A stretch of DNA of 64,000 nucleotides, from positions 2,529,501-2,593,500 of the forward strand of contig NZ_AKGD01000001.1 of NCBI RefSeq assembly GCF_000271305.1. The letters are read 5' to 3'. Source of the DNA: Hydrocarboniphaga effusa AP103. GTDB taxonomy: Bacteria > Pseudomonadota > Gammaproteobacteria > Nevskiales > Nevskiaceae. The position numbers and the translations under genes were made by a program. How positions within the stretch are numbered: the stretch's first letter is position 1; each line of letters opens with the position of its first letter. The notes beneath the pieces were generated by a model that was not told where the DNA came from, ran no database searches, and saw only the letters and a list, made by a program, of their open reading frames with translations. Positions 1 to 8,833 of this stretch are shown here, piece by piece.

Positions 1-193
1 CGTGCTCGGCCATGTGCTGGCGACGCCGACGCACGAAGGCCAGCCCGGACTCGGCTGGAACGGTTTTTCCGAAGCGGTTTGGGAATGCGGCCTACCGGTC
101 TACGCGATCGGCGGCGTCGGCCCGGCCGATCACGAGCGCATCTGGACCGCAGGTGGGCAGGGCAGCGCCGGGATCGGCGCTTACTGGCAGTGA
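1..193 (+). CDS. Nudix hydrolase / thiamine-phosphate-synthase-like fusion, C-terminal end
   Basis: Only the last 63 codons are in the window; the frame is already open at base 2 and closes with TGA at 191-193. The residues resemble the C-terminal TIM-barrel strand of the thiamine-monophosphate-synthase-like domain that follows the MutT/Nudix domain in many proteobacterial 8-oxo-dGTP hydrolases: a segment with LGW, then LPVYAIGGV (phosphate-binding Gly-Gly) and a GSAGIGAYW ending. In Lysobacterales this fusion lies next to yacG-zapD-coaE, as here, convergent with yacG. The Nudix part itself is outside the window, so the catalytic half cannot be checked. Confidence 0.7.
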   Translation, partial: VLGHVLATPTHEGQPGLGWNGFSEAVWECGLPVYAIGGVGPADHERIWTAGGQGSAGIGAYWQ

Positions 194-291
194 AAGATTT
201 CGCAGGGTGGGTTGGCGGCGTAGGAACCCACCGAGGGCGCGCGACGACGGCGGCTTACGCCGCGATGCGGCTAACCTGCCCACTCTAAGGG

Positions 292-507
292 CTACTGCAG
301 CCGGGAGGGAGGGGGACGCCCCTGCTCGACGGTCGGTTCCTCCGCATCGGACTCGTCGTCCGCGGCCGGAATCGCGTACTGGCCGCTGGCCCAGGCGCCG
401 AGGTCGATGAGCTTGCAGCGCTCGCTGCAGAACGGGCGGAAGCGGTTTGTCTTCTCGAGCGACGCGGGTTCTCCGCAGCGCGGACAGCGGGCCTGCTTGA
501 TCGGCAT
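292..507 (-). CDS. yacG: DNA gyrase inhibitor YacG
   Basis: A 71-residue protein with the YacG zinc-binding pattern: Cys8-x2-Cys11 (CPRC) and Cys27-x3-Cys31 (CSERC), then the conserved IDLGAWASGQYAIP segment. Family members bind one zinc ion and, in E. coli, inhibit DNA gyrase by binding GyrB. The acidic, low-complexity tail (residues about 49-71) is typical. It starts four bases after the zapD stop and is last in the pilB-pilC-pilD-coaE-zapD-yacG series, so it is probably cotranscribed with zapD. Confidence 0.9.
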   Translation of the reverse strand: MPIKQARCPRCGEPASLEKTNRFRPFCSERCKLIDLGAWASGQYAIPAADDESDAEEPTVEQGRPPPSRLQ

Positions 508-511
508 CAGG

Positions 512-1345
512 TCAGAGCGAACAGCACTGGATGCCGAAGGCCACGTCCTGATGCACCTGCGTGCTGCGGCGGTTGACGTCGCGCAGGGAGACGAAGCGGA
601 TCGTGAAGCGGTGCGCGCCGGCGCTGATTTCCGGATACGCGGCCGCGGCCTGCGGAACGAACACGCGCAGCAGCTGCACCGGGCCTTGCGGCGAATGCAC
701 GTAGGTGCCGCCGCGTGCGAGGCCCGCGCTGATTTCGGTGCTGCCGCGCAGCAGCTTCAGGTACAGGCCGATCGCGCGTTCGAACGGCGCCAGGTCGGCG
801 AACCAGGCATCGAGGTCGCGATTGACGATCTCGGACGGCTGCGAAAGCCAGAAGTGGTAGGCGGGCAGATCGAAAGCGCAGCTGCCGCCCGGAATCGAGG
901 TGCGGTTGTGGATCGAGATCAGGAACTCGTTGTCGCGCAGGGCGCTGCCGGCGAACTGGGTCGCGAGATGCTGCAACCCGGTGACCGAGGTCGTCAGGTC
1001 CTGCAGCACGCCGGACAGGCGCGACTGGTCGACACCCGGGCGTGCGGCCAGCCGCGTGAGGTGCGCGTGCTGTTCGAGCAGCTCTTTGAGGATGTCTTTC
1101 TTGAGGTCCGAGCGCGACAGCACGGTGAGCGTGTCGAGCAGGGTTTGCAGGCGTGCGCGCAGGCCGTAGTTGGACGAGTCCTGGCGATGGTGGGCGTGCT
1201 GGCCGAACAGGAATTCGAGGCGCAGGAAGGTGCGCACGCGCTCGTTGAGCGGTTGCTCGAAGATGATGGCGGAAGATCCGTCTGCCAGTACTGGAGTCAC
1301 GGCCACAGGCTGAAGCAAAGTGGGCTGGATTGTGACGCAGTGCAA
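512..1345 (-). CDS. zapD: cell division protein ZapD
   Basis: Z-ring-associated protein D, which cross-links FtsZ filaments at the division site in the cytoplasm. The recognisable family start (IIFEQPLNERVRTFLRLEF) begins only at about residue 27, and the rest matches an all-helical N domain followed by the C-terminal beta domain (LPAYHFWLSQP, VSLRDVNRRSTQVHQDV). At 277 residues it is longer than the roughly 250 of E. coli ZapD. The true start may be a GTG at 1306 or 1300 rather than the ATG at 1345, because the first 26 residues have no family counterpart. It lies between coaE and yacG on the same strand. Confidence 0.88.
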   Translation of the reverse strand: MHCVTIQPTLLQPVAVTPVLADGSSAIIFEQPLNERVRTFLRLEFLFGQHAHHRQDSSNYGLRARLQTLLDTLTVLSRSDLKKDILKELLEQHAHLTRLAARPGVDQSRLSGVLQDLTTSVTGLQHLATQFAGSALRDNEFLISIHNRTSIPGGSCAFDLPAYHFWLSQPSEIVNRDLDAWFADLAPFERAIGLYLKLLRGSTEISAGLARGGTYVHSPQGPVQLLRVFVPQAAAAYPEISAGAHRFTIRFVSLRDVNRRSTQVHQDVAFGIQCCSL

Positions 1346-1424
1346 CAGTCACGGCAAATGCAAATCGAACTCGTCAAGCCTCTGCCCGGCGCCCGGAAAT
1401 CGGGCTTTTTCGCGGCGCGAAAGC

Positions 1425-2042
1425 TCAGCGCGGCGGCAGTTCCCGCGCCATTTGCAGGTAGCGCTGATGCAGGCGCGAAACCGCTTCTAGCGTGGTCGAC
1501 ACGGCAGCGTCGTTGGCGATCACGTCGTCCGCCGCTGCGAGCCGACGCTCGCGCGTGGCCTGTGCGGCCATCATCTGGCGGGCCAGGGTTTCGCTGACCT
1601 TGTCGCGGCTCGTGAGCCGTGCGAGCTGCACGGACTCGGGCACGTCGATCACCAGCACACGATCGACCAGGGCGCGCAGATGCCCCGCCTCGATCAGGAT
1701 CGCGACCGACAGGATGCAGTACGGCGTGGTCTGCTCGGCGAGCCAGCGCCGCATGCGGTTGCCGATCGCCGGATGCGTGATCGCCTCGAGCTGCTTGAGC
1801 GCGGCCGGATCGCCGAACACGCGCTCGCGCATGCGGCGGCGGTCGAGCGTGCCGTCGGCCTGCAGAAAATCCGCGCCGAAGGTTTCGGCGATCTGCAGCA
1901 GCGCCGGCTCGCCCGGCGCGACCACGTCGCGCGAGACCTGGTCGGCGTCCAGCACCGGCACGCCGAGCGCGATGAAGGCGTCGCCGACCAGCGTCTTGCC
2001 GCTGGCGATGCCGCCGGTCAGTCCTATCGTGAGTCTCGACAC
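1425..2042 (-). CDS. coaE: dephospho-CoA kinase
   Basis: Catalyses the last step of coenzyme A synthesis, phosphorylating the 3'-hydroxyl of dephospho-CoA. The P-loop GLTGGIASGKT lies at about residues 6-16, followed by the DAD motif (VLDADQVSRDVV) and the lid helix (THPAIGNRMRRWL). I start it at the GTG at 2042 (MSRLTIGLTGG), which gives 205 residues, the usual family length, and places the start five bases beyond the pilD stop. The frame is open far upstream, antisense-like through pilD and pilC, but that extension is not coding. Its position directly after pilD is the standard pil-locus arrangement in gammaproteobacteria. Confidence 0.95.
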   Translation of the reverse strand: MSRLTIGLTGGIASGKTLVGDAFIALGVPVLDADQVSRDVVAPGEPALLQIAETFGADFLQADGTLDRRRMRERVFGDPAALKQLEAITHPAIGNRMRRWLAEQTTPYCILSVAILIEAGHLRALVDRVLVIDVPESVQLARLTSRDKVSETLARQMMAAQATRERRLAAADDVIANDAAVSTTLEAVSRLHQRYLQMARELPPR

Positions 2043-2047
2043 GTCAC

Positions 2048-2932
2048 TTACATCCCGATGAGCTGCATGTACCAGCGGTTGATGTCCGCGCCCCAGATCA
2101 GCGCGAGCCAGCCGGCGCCGGCGATGTACGGCCCGAACGGAATGCGCGTGCTCCATTCGGCGCGCCGCGCCGCCATCAGCACCAGGCCGACGCCGGCGCC
2201 GACCAGGGCCGACAGGATGATGATCTGCGGCAGCGCCTGCCAGCCGAGCCAGGCCCCGAGCGCGCCCATGAGCTTGAAGTCGCCGTAGCCCATGCCTTCC
2301 TTGCCGGTGACGAGCTTGAACAGCTGGAACACGCTCCAGAGCACACCATAGCCGGCGGCGGCCCCGACGATGGCGGCGACCGGGCCCACGAACACGCCGG
2401 CCAGGCTCACGAGCAGGCCCAGCCAGAGCAGCGGCAAGGTGAGGTCGTCGGGCAGGAACATGGTCTTGAGGTCGGTGACTGTGAGCGCGACGAGCGCCCA
2501 GGTCAGCACGAGTGCGCCGAGCAGTTCGGGCGAGTAGCCGAAGCGCCAGACACAGACCATCGACAGCGCTCCGGTGACGGCCTCGACGATCGGATACTGC
2601 ACCGAGATCGGCGCCTTGCAGGCCGCGCAGCGGCCGCGCAGCAGCAGCCAGCCGAGCACCGGCAGGTTGTGCCAGGGCTTGATCGGGGTCTTGCAGGTCG
2701 GACAGTGGCTGGCCGGGCGCAGCAGCGAGACCGGCGGCTCCCGGTCGGCTCCGGCTGGTACGCCGAAGCTCTCGAACGTGGCCTTGCGGAAATCCTGCTC
2801 GATGCGCAGCGGCAGGCGATAAGCGAGCACGTTCAGGAAGCTGCCGATGCAGAGCCCGAGCAGCATCGTGGCGATCAGCAGGAAAGCGAAGTTGTTCTGC
2901 AGGGCCAGCAGAAACGGCTCGAAAAAGCTCAA
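2048..2932 (-). CDS. pilD: type IV prepilin peptidase / N-methyltransferase PilD
   Basis: Inner-membrane aspartyl protease that removes the leader of type IV pilins and type II pseudopilins and N-methylates the new N-terminus. The sequence shows the N-terminal methyltransferase-type domain with two zinc-binding pairs (Cys77/Cys80 in CPTC, Cys102/Cys105 in CAAC), several membrane segments, and the two catalytic aspartates: Asp154 in VTDLKTMFLPD and Asp218 in GMGYGDFKLMGALGAWLGW. The length of 294 residues is normal. It follows pilC with no gap and its substrate PilA is encoded at 9308-9727. Confidence 0.96.
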   Translation of the reverse strand: MSFFEPFLLALQNNFAFLLIATMLLGLCIGSFLNVLAYRLPLRIEQDFRKATFESFGVPAGADREPPVSLLRPASHCPTCKTPIKPWHNLPVLGWLLLRGRCAACKAPISVQYPIVEAVTGALSMVCVWRFGYSPELLGALVLTWALVALTVTDLKTMFLPDDLTLPLLWLGLLVSLAGVFVGPVAAIVGAAAGYGVLWSVFQLFKLVTGKEGMGYGDFKLMGALGAWLGWQALPQIIILSALVGAGVGLVLMAARRAEWSTRIPFGPYIAGAGWLALIWGADINRWYMQLIGM

Positions 2933-4150
2933 TCAGACCACCATGCCGAGTTTGAAGATGGGTAGGTACATGGCGACCACCAGGCCGCCGACCAGAACGC
3001 CGAGGATGACCATGATCATCGGTTCGAGCAGGCTCGACAGCGAATCGACCTGGTTGTCGACCTCGGCCTCGTAGAAATCGGCGACCTTGGCGCACATCTC
3101 GTCGAGCGAACCGGATTCCTCGCCGATCGCCACCATCTGCGTCGCCATCGACGGAAACATGCTGCTCTGCTGCATCGTCAGCTGCAGCTGCTGGCCGGTG
3201 GAGACCTGGTCCTTCATCGTCAGGATCGCGTCCTGGAACACGATATTGCCGGAGGCACGGGCCACGGAATCGAGCGCTTCGACGAGCGGAACGCCGGCCG
3301 CGAACATCGTCGACAGCGTGCGCGCGTAACGCGCGACGGCGGATTTGTAGAGGATGTCGCCGACCACCGGAACCCTGAGCAGCGCACGGTCCAGGAAGCG
3401 GCGCATCTTCGGCGAGCGTTTGTGGAAATAGAAGAACGCGTAGATCGAGCCGCCGACGACGCCGAGGATGAACAGCCACTGGTCCTGCACGAAGCGCGAC
3501 AGCGAGATCACCATCATCGTGAAGGCCGGCAAATCGGCGCCGAAGCCCTTGAACAGGTCTTCGAACTGCGGCACCACGAAGTAGAGCAGGATGCCGGTGA
3601 CGATGAAGGCCACCACCAGCACCGCGCTCGGATAGGTCATGGCCTTCTTGACCTTCTTTTTGATCGCTTCGGTCTTTTCCTTGTACGTGGCGACCTTGTC
3701 GAGCAGGGTTTCGAGCGTGCCCGAGCGCTCGCCGGCGTCGACCAGATTGACGAAAAGATCGTCGAAGTGCAGCGGAAACTTGCCGAGCGATTCGGCGAAC
3801 GAGCTGCCGCCTTCGATGCTGGTCTTCACGCCCATGATCAGCTCGGCCATCGCCGGGTTCTGATGGCCGCGGCCGATCAGCTCGAGCGACTGCACCAAGG
3901 GCACGCCGGCCGCCATCATCGTCGCCATCTGCCGGCTGAAAATGGCGATGTCGCCGCTCTTGATCTTCTTGCGGTTGCCGAACAGCTCCAGCTTCTTGCG
4001 CACCTTGGTCGGGTTGATGCCCTGCTTGCGCAGCTGGGTCTTGATCATGCTCTCGGACGGCCCGCGGCTTTCGCCGCGCACTTTGGCGCCCTTGCGATCG
4101 AGCCCTTCCCAGAGAAAGGTGTGTTCCTTGACGGTGAGTGCCTGTGCCAT
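2933..4150 (-). CDS. pilC: type IV pilus inner-membrane platform protein PilC
   Basis: Polytopic core protein of the pilus assembly platform, working with PilB (extension) and PilT (retraction). Two T2SSF/GspF domains are visible, one from about residue 70 (FSRQMATMMAAGVPLVQSL) and one from about 275 (YARTLSTMFAAGVPLVEAL), each followed by a long hydrophobic stretch; the final membrane segment ends close to the C-terminus (VLVGGLVVAMYLPIFKLG). The length of 405 residues is typical. It is separated from pilB by a 206-bp spacer that carries two palindromic repeats (4174-4196 and 4260-4282). Confidence 0.96.
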   Translation of the reverse strand: MAQALTVKEHTFLWEGLDRKGAKVRGESRGPSESMIKTQLRKQGINPTKVRKKLELFGNRKKIKSGDIAIFSRQMATMMAAGVPLVQSLELIGRGHQNPAMAELIMGVKTSIEGGSSFAESLGKFPLHFDDLFVNLVDAGERSGTLETLLDKVATYKEKTEAIKKKVKKAMTYPSAVLVVAFIVTGILLYFVVPQFEDLFKGFGADLPAFTMMVISLSRFVQDQWLFILGVVGGSIYAFFYFHKRSPKMRRFLDRALLRVPVVGDILYKSAVARYARTLSTMFAAGVPLVEALDSVARASGNIVFQDAILTMKDQVSTGQQLQLTMQQSSMFPSMATQMVAIGEESGSLDEMCAKVADFYEAEVDNQVDSLSSLLEPMIMVILGVLVGGLVVAMYLPIFKLGMVV

Positions 4151-4173
4151 GAGTCCGTTGATTAGCCGTTGAA

Positions 4174-4282
4174 CCCCTCTCCCTCCGGGAGAGGGGCAGG
4201 GGCGAGGGAATCGCCTCGATAGCCAAGCCCGCTCATCCCGGATGCTCCCTCATCCTCGGTCCCTCTCCCAGAGGGAGAGGGA
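4174..4282. repeat. paired GC-rich palindromes between pilB and pilC
   Basis: Two near-identical short palindromes: 4174-4196 (CCCCTCTCCC, loop TCC, GGGAGAGGGG, perfect 10-bp arms) and 4260-4282 (TCCCTCTCCC, loop AGA, GGGAGAGGGA, perfect 10-bp arms), separated by 63 bp of unrelated sequence. Such CCCTCTCCC/GGGAGAGGG hairpins are common dispersed intergenic repeats in proteobacterial genomes (REP-like). Located inside the pilB-pilC transcription unit they could form RNA hairpins that lower or stabilise downstream pilC mRNA. Confidence 0.65.
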
Positions 4283-4356
4283 TGCAGAGCAGCTTACGGC
4301 ACCATCACACACCAAAGCTCGACACGTCGCCCAGATTGGCCGATCGGCGGCGGGGC

Positions 4357-6084
4357 TCAATCGCCGACCGTGACCCGGTTGGCCTCGAGCAGATCGATCG
4401 CGCCTTCGCGGACCTTGCGCAGGGCCGACTGCCGCAGGTTCTCGATGCCTTCGCGCTGGGCCTGGTCCGCGAGGTCCATGGCGCTGCCGCCTTCCATGAT
4501 GATGCGCCCCATCGCCTCGGAGAACGGCATCACCTGATAGATGCCCGTGCGTCCCTTGTAGCCGCGATCGCACTGATCGCAGCCCACGGCCTCGTACATC
4601 GTGAACTCGGGGGCATCGACCTCGGCCTCGGTGAAGCCTTCGCGGATGAGCTCCTGGCGCGGAATGCTCGTAGGCCGCTTGCAGACGCCGCAAAGCCGGC
4701 GCGCAAGGCGCTGGGCGATGATCAGCGTCAGCGTGGAGGCCAGGTTGTAGGCCGGCACGCCCATGTTCATGAGGCGCACGATGGTCTGCGGCGCATCGTT
4801 GGTGTGCAGCGTCGACAGCACCAGATGGCCGGTCTGCGCGGCCTTGATCGCGATCTCCGCGGTCTCCAGGTCGCGGATCTCGCCGACCATGATCACATCG
4901 GGGTCCTGGCGCAAAAAAGCCTTGAGCGCCGCCGCGAACGTGAGCCCGACCTTGGGGTTCACGTTGACCTGATTGACGCCCGGCAGATTGATTTCGGCCG
5001 GGTCTTCGGCCGTCGAGATGTTGATGTCGTCGCGGTTGAGAATGTTCAGGCCGGTGTACAGCGACACCGTCTTGCCGGAGCCGGTCGGGCCCGTCACCAG
5101 GATCATGCCCTGCGGCTTGTCGAGCGCGTTGAGGTAGGCCTGCTTCTGCTCGGGCTGATAGCCGAGCGCGTCGATGCCCAGCTGCGCGCTGCTCGGATCG
5201 AGAATTCGGCAGACGATCTTCTCGCCCCACAGCGTCGGGCAGGTGCTGACGCGGAAGTCGATCGCCTTGGTGCGCGACAGGTTGAGCTTGATGCGCCCGT
5301 CCTGCGGAATGCGGCGCTCGGCCAGATCGAGCCGCGACATCACCTTCACGCGCGCCGCGAGCCGCAGCGCGGTCGCCACCGGCGGGGTTGCGACGGTGCG
5401 CAGCTCGCCGTCCTTGCGATAGCGGATGCGGTACTGCTTTTCGTAGGGCTCGAAGTGGATGTCCGACGCGTTCTGGCCGATCGCATCGAGCATGATCTTG
5501 TTGACGTAGCGCACGATCGGCGCCTCGTCGGCATCCGACTTGGCGATGTCGGCTTCGCTGACCGAGCCGTCGCTGATGTCGATGTTGTCGAGATCGGCAT
5601 CGCCGAGTTCCATCGACGCCGAGCTGATCCTTTGCGAGGTGGCCTCGATCGCCTTGGTGAGCTTGTCCTCCTCGACCACCACGGCTTCGGTATTGAAGCC
5701 GGTGGCGAACTTGATCTCGTCGAGCGCGGCCAGATTGGTCGGGTCCGACACCGCCACGAACAGCGTCTTGCCGCGCCTGTACAGCGGCAGCGTGTGCGTC
5801 TTGCGCAACAGCTTCTCGGAGAGATCCTTGATGAGGTTCGGATCGATATCGACCGCATTGAGATCGACCAGCGCGGCGCCGAAGTCTCCGCTGGCGATCT
5901 CGGCCACGCGCAGCGGAGCCACGGCCTTGGCCTCGACGGCGAGCGCAACGAACGACTGCCCGCTGCGCTGGGCCTTCTGCTGAAATTCCCGCGCCTGTTC
6001 CTCGGCCAGCAGCTTGTCGGCCACCAGCTTGCGCGCCAGTCCGCCGAGGGCCGGTGCCGGGATCAGCGTCGAGGCCGTTGCCAT
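4357..6084 (-). CDS. pilB: type IV pilus assembly ATPase PilB
   Basis: Cytoplasmic hexameric ATPase that powers pilus extension. An N-terminal MshEN-type domain (about residues 20-150) precedes the T2SSE ATPase core: Walker A GPTGSGKT at 332-339, Asp box STAEDPAE at 358-365, Walker B DPDVIMVGEIRD at 394-405, His box STLHTND at 424-430, and the tetracysteine zinc motif CGVC (465/468) with CDQC (502/505). The length of 575 residues is typical. It is first of the minus-strand pil genes. Unlike in many relatives it is not adjacent to pilA; three genes lie between. Confidence 0.97.
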   Translation of the reverse strand: MATASTLIPAPALGGLARKLVADKLLAEEQAREFQQKAQRSGQSFVALAVEAKAVAPLRVAEIASGDFGAALVDLNAVDIDPNLIKDLSEKLLRKTHTLPLYRRGKTLFVAVSDPTNLAALDEIKFATGFNTEAVVVEEDKLTKAIEATSQRISSASMELGDADLDNIDISDGSVSEADIAKSDADEAPIVRYVNKIMLDAIGQNASDIHFEPYEKQYRIRYRKDGELRTVATPPVATALRLAARVKVMSRLDLAERRIPQDGRIKLNLSRTKAIDFRVSTCPTLWGEKIVCRILDPSSAQLGIDALGYQPEQKQAYLNALDKPQGMILVTGPTGSGKTVSLYTGLNILNRDDINISTAEDPAEINLPGVNQVNVNPKVGLTFAAALKAFLRQDPDVIMVGEIRDLETAEIAIKAAQTGHLVLSTLHTNDAPQTIVRLMNMGVPAYNLASTLTLIIAQRLARRLCGVCKRPTSIPRQELIREGFTEAEVDAPEFTMYEAVGCDQCDRGYKGRTGIYQVMPFSEAMGRIIMEGGSAMDLADQAQREGIENLRQSALRKVREGAIDLLEANRVTVGD

Positions 6085-6244
6085 CCAATGTTTCCTTCTG
6101 CAAAAAGGGCTTGGAACCGAGTCGCGAATACTGGGCCGGGCGCGAATGAACCGTCAATCAGATCGGCCAGGGGCCCGGTTGCTGGCGGCAGCGGGCCGCC
6201 AAACGGAGCCTGCATGGCGACCGATGCGATTCGTATGTGCATAT

Positions 6245-6259
6245 CATCATAATATGATG
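6245..6259. promoter_or_regulatory. short palindrome upstream of sulP
   Basis: The sequence CATCAT-AAT-ATGATG is a perfect 6-bp inverted repeat lying 26 bases upstream of the sulP start in the 200-bp divergent region between pilB and sulP. It sits in an unusually A/T-rich patch for this genome. It could be an operator or part of a -10 region; no specific regulator can be named. Confidence 0.3.
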
Positions 6260-6284
6260 CGCATGAACTGACGGGGAAGCAGGC

Positions 6285-7913
6285 ATGATCGCGATAGTCG
6301 AAGCGGCGCGGGCCGGCTTGTTCCGGCGTGATCAGTGGTTGCCGAACATCGTCGCCGGGCTCGTCGTGGGCATTGTCGCCCTGCCGTTGGCGATGGCGTT
6401 CGCGATCGCGTCGGGGGTCAAGCCCGAGCAGGGGCTCTACACCGCGATCATCGCGGGGCTGGCGGTTTCGCTGTTCGGCGGCAGCCGCATCCAGATCGCC
6501 GGGCCGACGGGGGCTTTCATCGTGATTCTGGCCGGCGTGACGGCCACGCACGGCGTCGATGGCTTGTTGCTGGCGACCGCGATGGCCGGACTGATGCTGG
6601 TGCTGCTCGGCTTTGCGCGCTTCGGCGGCGTGCTCCGCTTCATCCCCGATCCGGTGATCCTCGGCTTCACGGCCGGTATCGGGGTCATCATCTGGGTCGG
6701 GCAGTGGAAGGATTTCTTCGGGCTCGACGCCCCGGCTGGCCGGCACTTCCACGAAAAGCTGCTGCATCTGGTCGAGGCACTGCCGGCTCTGCATCCGGCG
6801 ACCACCGCGCTGGCCCTGCTGAGCCTCGTGCTGACGCTCCATGCGCCCCGGCTTCCGGGCTTCAGGCGCGTGCCCGGGCCGCTGGTGGCGATGGTGGTCG
6901 CCACGCTGCTGCAGTCGGCGTTCCACTTCGAGGGCGTGGCGACGATCGCCAGTGCGTTCGGCGGCATACCGCAAGGCCTGCCCAAGCTCGTGATGCCGGC
7001 GCTGAGCTTCGATCGCATCGTCGAACTGTTGCCCTCGGCGTTCACCATCGCGATGCTCGGCGCGATCGAATCCCTGCTCTCGGCCGTGGTCGCCGACGGC
7101 ATGGCCGGCACGCGCCACGACTCCAACCAGGAACTCATCGGGCAGGGCATCGCCAACCTGCTCACGCCACTGTTCGGCGGCTTCGCGGCCACCGGGGCGA
7201 TCGCGCGTACGGCGACCAACTTTCGCAATGGCGCCACCGGCCCGCTTGCCGGCATCGTGCATGCATTCACGCTGATCGTGATCCTGCTGGTGGCGGCACC
7301 GTTGGCGGCCCGCGTTCCGCTCTGCGCGCTCGCCGCGATCCTGTTCGTGGTGGCCTGGAACATGAGCGAGGCCCGCCATTTCGCCCGCATGCTGCGCACC
7401 GCTCCGCGGCCGGATGTCGCGATCCTGCTGATCACCTTCCTGCTGACCGTATTCGCCGATCTCGTGGTTGCCGTGAACGTGGGCGTGATCCTGGCGATGC
7501 TGCTGTTCCTGCGGCGGATGGCGAACGCGGTCGAGGTCTCGAGCCAGGCGCCGCCGATCGCCGATGGCGACCCGCACCCCGGCGTGCCGGGGGGCGTGCT
7601 CGTCTATGGCATCGAAGGCCCGCTGTTCTTCGGGGCGGTGCAGAATCTCGAGCGCGCGCTCGCGCAGACGCATACCGATCCGCGCGCCATCGTCATCCGG
7701 CTCGGGCAGGTTCCGTTCATGGACATGACCGGCATCCAGACGCTCGAAGAGGCGATGCAGAACCTGCGCCGCCGCGGCGTGCGCGTGCTGCTCTGCGAGG
7801 CCCGGCCCAACGTGCTGCGCAAGCTGGTACGGGCCGAACTGGTGCCCGAGGGCGGCGAGCCCGTGCATTTCGCCGGCTTCGCCGACGCGTTGGCGGCCAG
7901 CGCGTCGGCATGA
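6285..7913 (+). CDS. SulP family inorganic anion transporter with STAS domain
   Basis: Membrane carrier of the SLC26/SulP family, whose members take up sulfate, bicarbonate or other anions. The N-terminal three quarters consist of hydrophobic segments with the family features LPLAMAFAIASGVKPEQGLY (about residues 34-53) and IAGPTGAF (about 82-89); the cytoplasmic STAS domain follows from about residue 445 (VYGIEGPLFFGAV ... FMDMTGIQTLEE). The 542 residues match the family. It starts at ATG 6285 after the AT-rich palindrome and overlaps the next gene by ATGA, so the two are probably translationally coupled. The substrate cannot be told from sequence. Confidence 0.93.
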   Translation: MIAIVEAARAGLFRRDQWLPNIVAGLVVGIVALPLAMAFAIASGVKPEQGLYTAIIAGLAVSLFGGSRIQIAGPTGAFIVILAGVTATHGVDGLLLATAMAGLMLVLLGFARFGGVLRFIPDPVILGFTAGIGVIIWVGQWKDFFGLDAPAGRHFHEKLLHLVEALPALHPATTALALLSLVLTLHAPRLPGFRRVPGPLVAMVVATLLQSAFHFEGVATIASAFGGIPQGLPKLVMPALSFDRIVELLPSAFTIAMLGAIESLLSAVVADGMAGTRHDSNQELIGQGIANLLTPLFGGFAATGAIARTATNFRNGATGPLAGIVHAFTLIVILLVAAPLAARVPLCALAAILFVVAWNMSEARHFARMLRTAPRPDVAILLITFLLTVFADLVVAVNVGVILAMLLFLRRMANAVEVSSQAPPIADGDPHPGVPGGVLVYGIEGPLFFGAVQNLERALAQTHTDPRAIVIRLGQVPFMDMTGIQTLEEAMQNLRRRGVRVLLCEARPNVLRKLVRAELVPEGGEPVHFAGFADALAASASA

Positions 7914-8821
7914 GCACGGCCAAGCCGCCCCCGCTCGATCCGCCGGTGGATGGGCTGCCGCTTGCCGAGGCCGGCAAACCGGGCTGGTGGACGGTCCAGC
8001 TGCGGCTCGGCGGCCGGGAGGTGAGGGTGCATCTGGCCGATCCTCCCGAGGGTGATCTATCGCGGCTGCGCGAGTCTCTACGCAGTGGCCGCTACCTGCG
8101 GCCGGCCGTGATCGAAGACGCCGAATACCGCAGCCTCTGCTTCGGCCTGCGTTATACCCAGAGCCAGATGAGCCTGCGCGACCCGCAGGAACTGGTCCTG
8201 ACGTATCTGCGCAAGATGCTCTGCTTCCGGTTGCTGCAGCCCCAGCCTGCGCACATCGTGATGATCGGCCTGGGTGGCGGCTCGCTGGTCAAATACTGCC
8301 ATCGCGAACTGCCGAAGACGCGGATCACCGCACTTGAGATCGACCCGGCCGTGATCCAGCTCTCGCCGCTGTTCGAATTGCCCGAAGGCAGTGCGCGCTG
8401 GAGTCTCCGATGCGTCGACGCAGTCGATCATTTTCGAGGCCAGGGGGAGCCCGCCGACGTGGTGATCGCCGATGGCTGCGACGAGCGTGGCATCGCGCCT
8501 GCCCTATGCGACGAGGCGTTCTTCGCCAGCGTGCACGACCGTCTGCGACCGGGCGGCGTGCTGGTGGTCAACCTGGTCGGCGCGCTCGGCCGGTCCGCGG
8601 CGGTGCTCGGCGCTTTGCGCCGGGCGTTTTCGGGACAGGTCGCCGTGCTCAAGGTCGAAGTCGGTGGCAACCGCATCGCACTCGCCCAGCGCGAGGGCGA
8701 CTGGCCGCCGCGTGCGGCGCGGCTCAACAAGCGCGCCGCCATGCTCTACCAAGGCGACGAGTTCGATTTCCCGGCCTGGGCCGACGAGATCGAGCGGCAG
8801 GCGCATCGCGGCCGCCGCTGA
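7910..8821 (+). CDS. spermidine synthase-like methyltransferase-fold protein
   Basis: A 303-residue soluble protein starting at the ATG that overlaps the sulP stop (ATGA). The central part has the Rossmann fold of polyamine aminopropyltransferases: HIVMIGLGGGSLVKYCHREL (SAM/dcSAM glycine loop), ITALEIDP (acidic residue after strand 2), and DVVIADGCDE. The aminopropyltransferase proton-acceptor motif is altered (ADGCD rather than the usual D-x-x-D-P), so it may be a non-canonical spermidine-synthase-like enzyme rather than SpeE. Coupling to a SulP transporter suggests a joint role, but which is unknown. Confidence 0.8.
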   Translation: MSTAKPPPLDPPVDGLPLAEAGKPGWWTVQLRLGGREVRVHLADPPEGDLSRLRESLRSGRYLRPAVIEDAEYRSLCFGLRYTQSQMSLRDPQELVLTYLRKMLCFRLLQPQPAHIVMIGLGGGSLVKYCHRELPKTRITALEIDPAVIQLSPLFELPEGSARWSLRCVDAVDHFRGQGEPADVVIADGCDERGIAPALCDEAFFASVHDRLRPGGVLVVNLVGALGRSAAVLGALRRAFSGQVAVLKVEVGGNRIALAQREGDWPPRAARLNKRAAMLYQGDEFDFPAWADEIERQAHRGRR

Positions 8822-8833
8822 GACTGCCGGCAC

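Noticed and set aside
2043..4226. Open frame continuous with coaE running through pilD and pilC
   Set aside because: It is an unbroken but non-coding frame in GC-rich DNA; pilD and pilC occupy the same strand in another frame with full domain matches.
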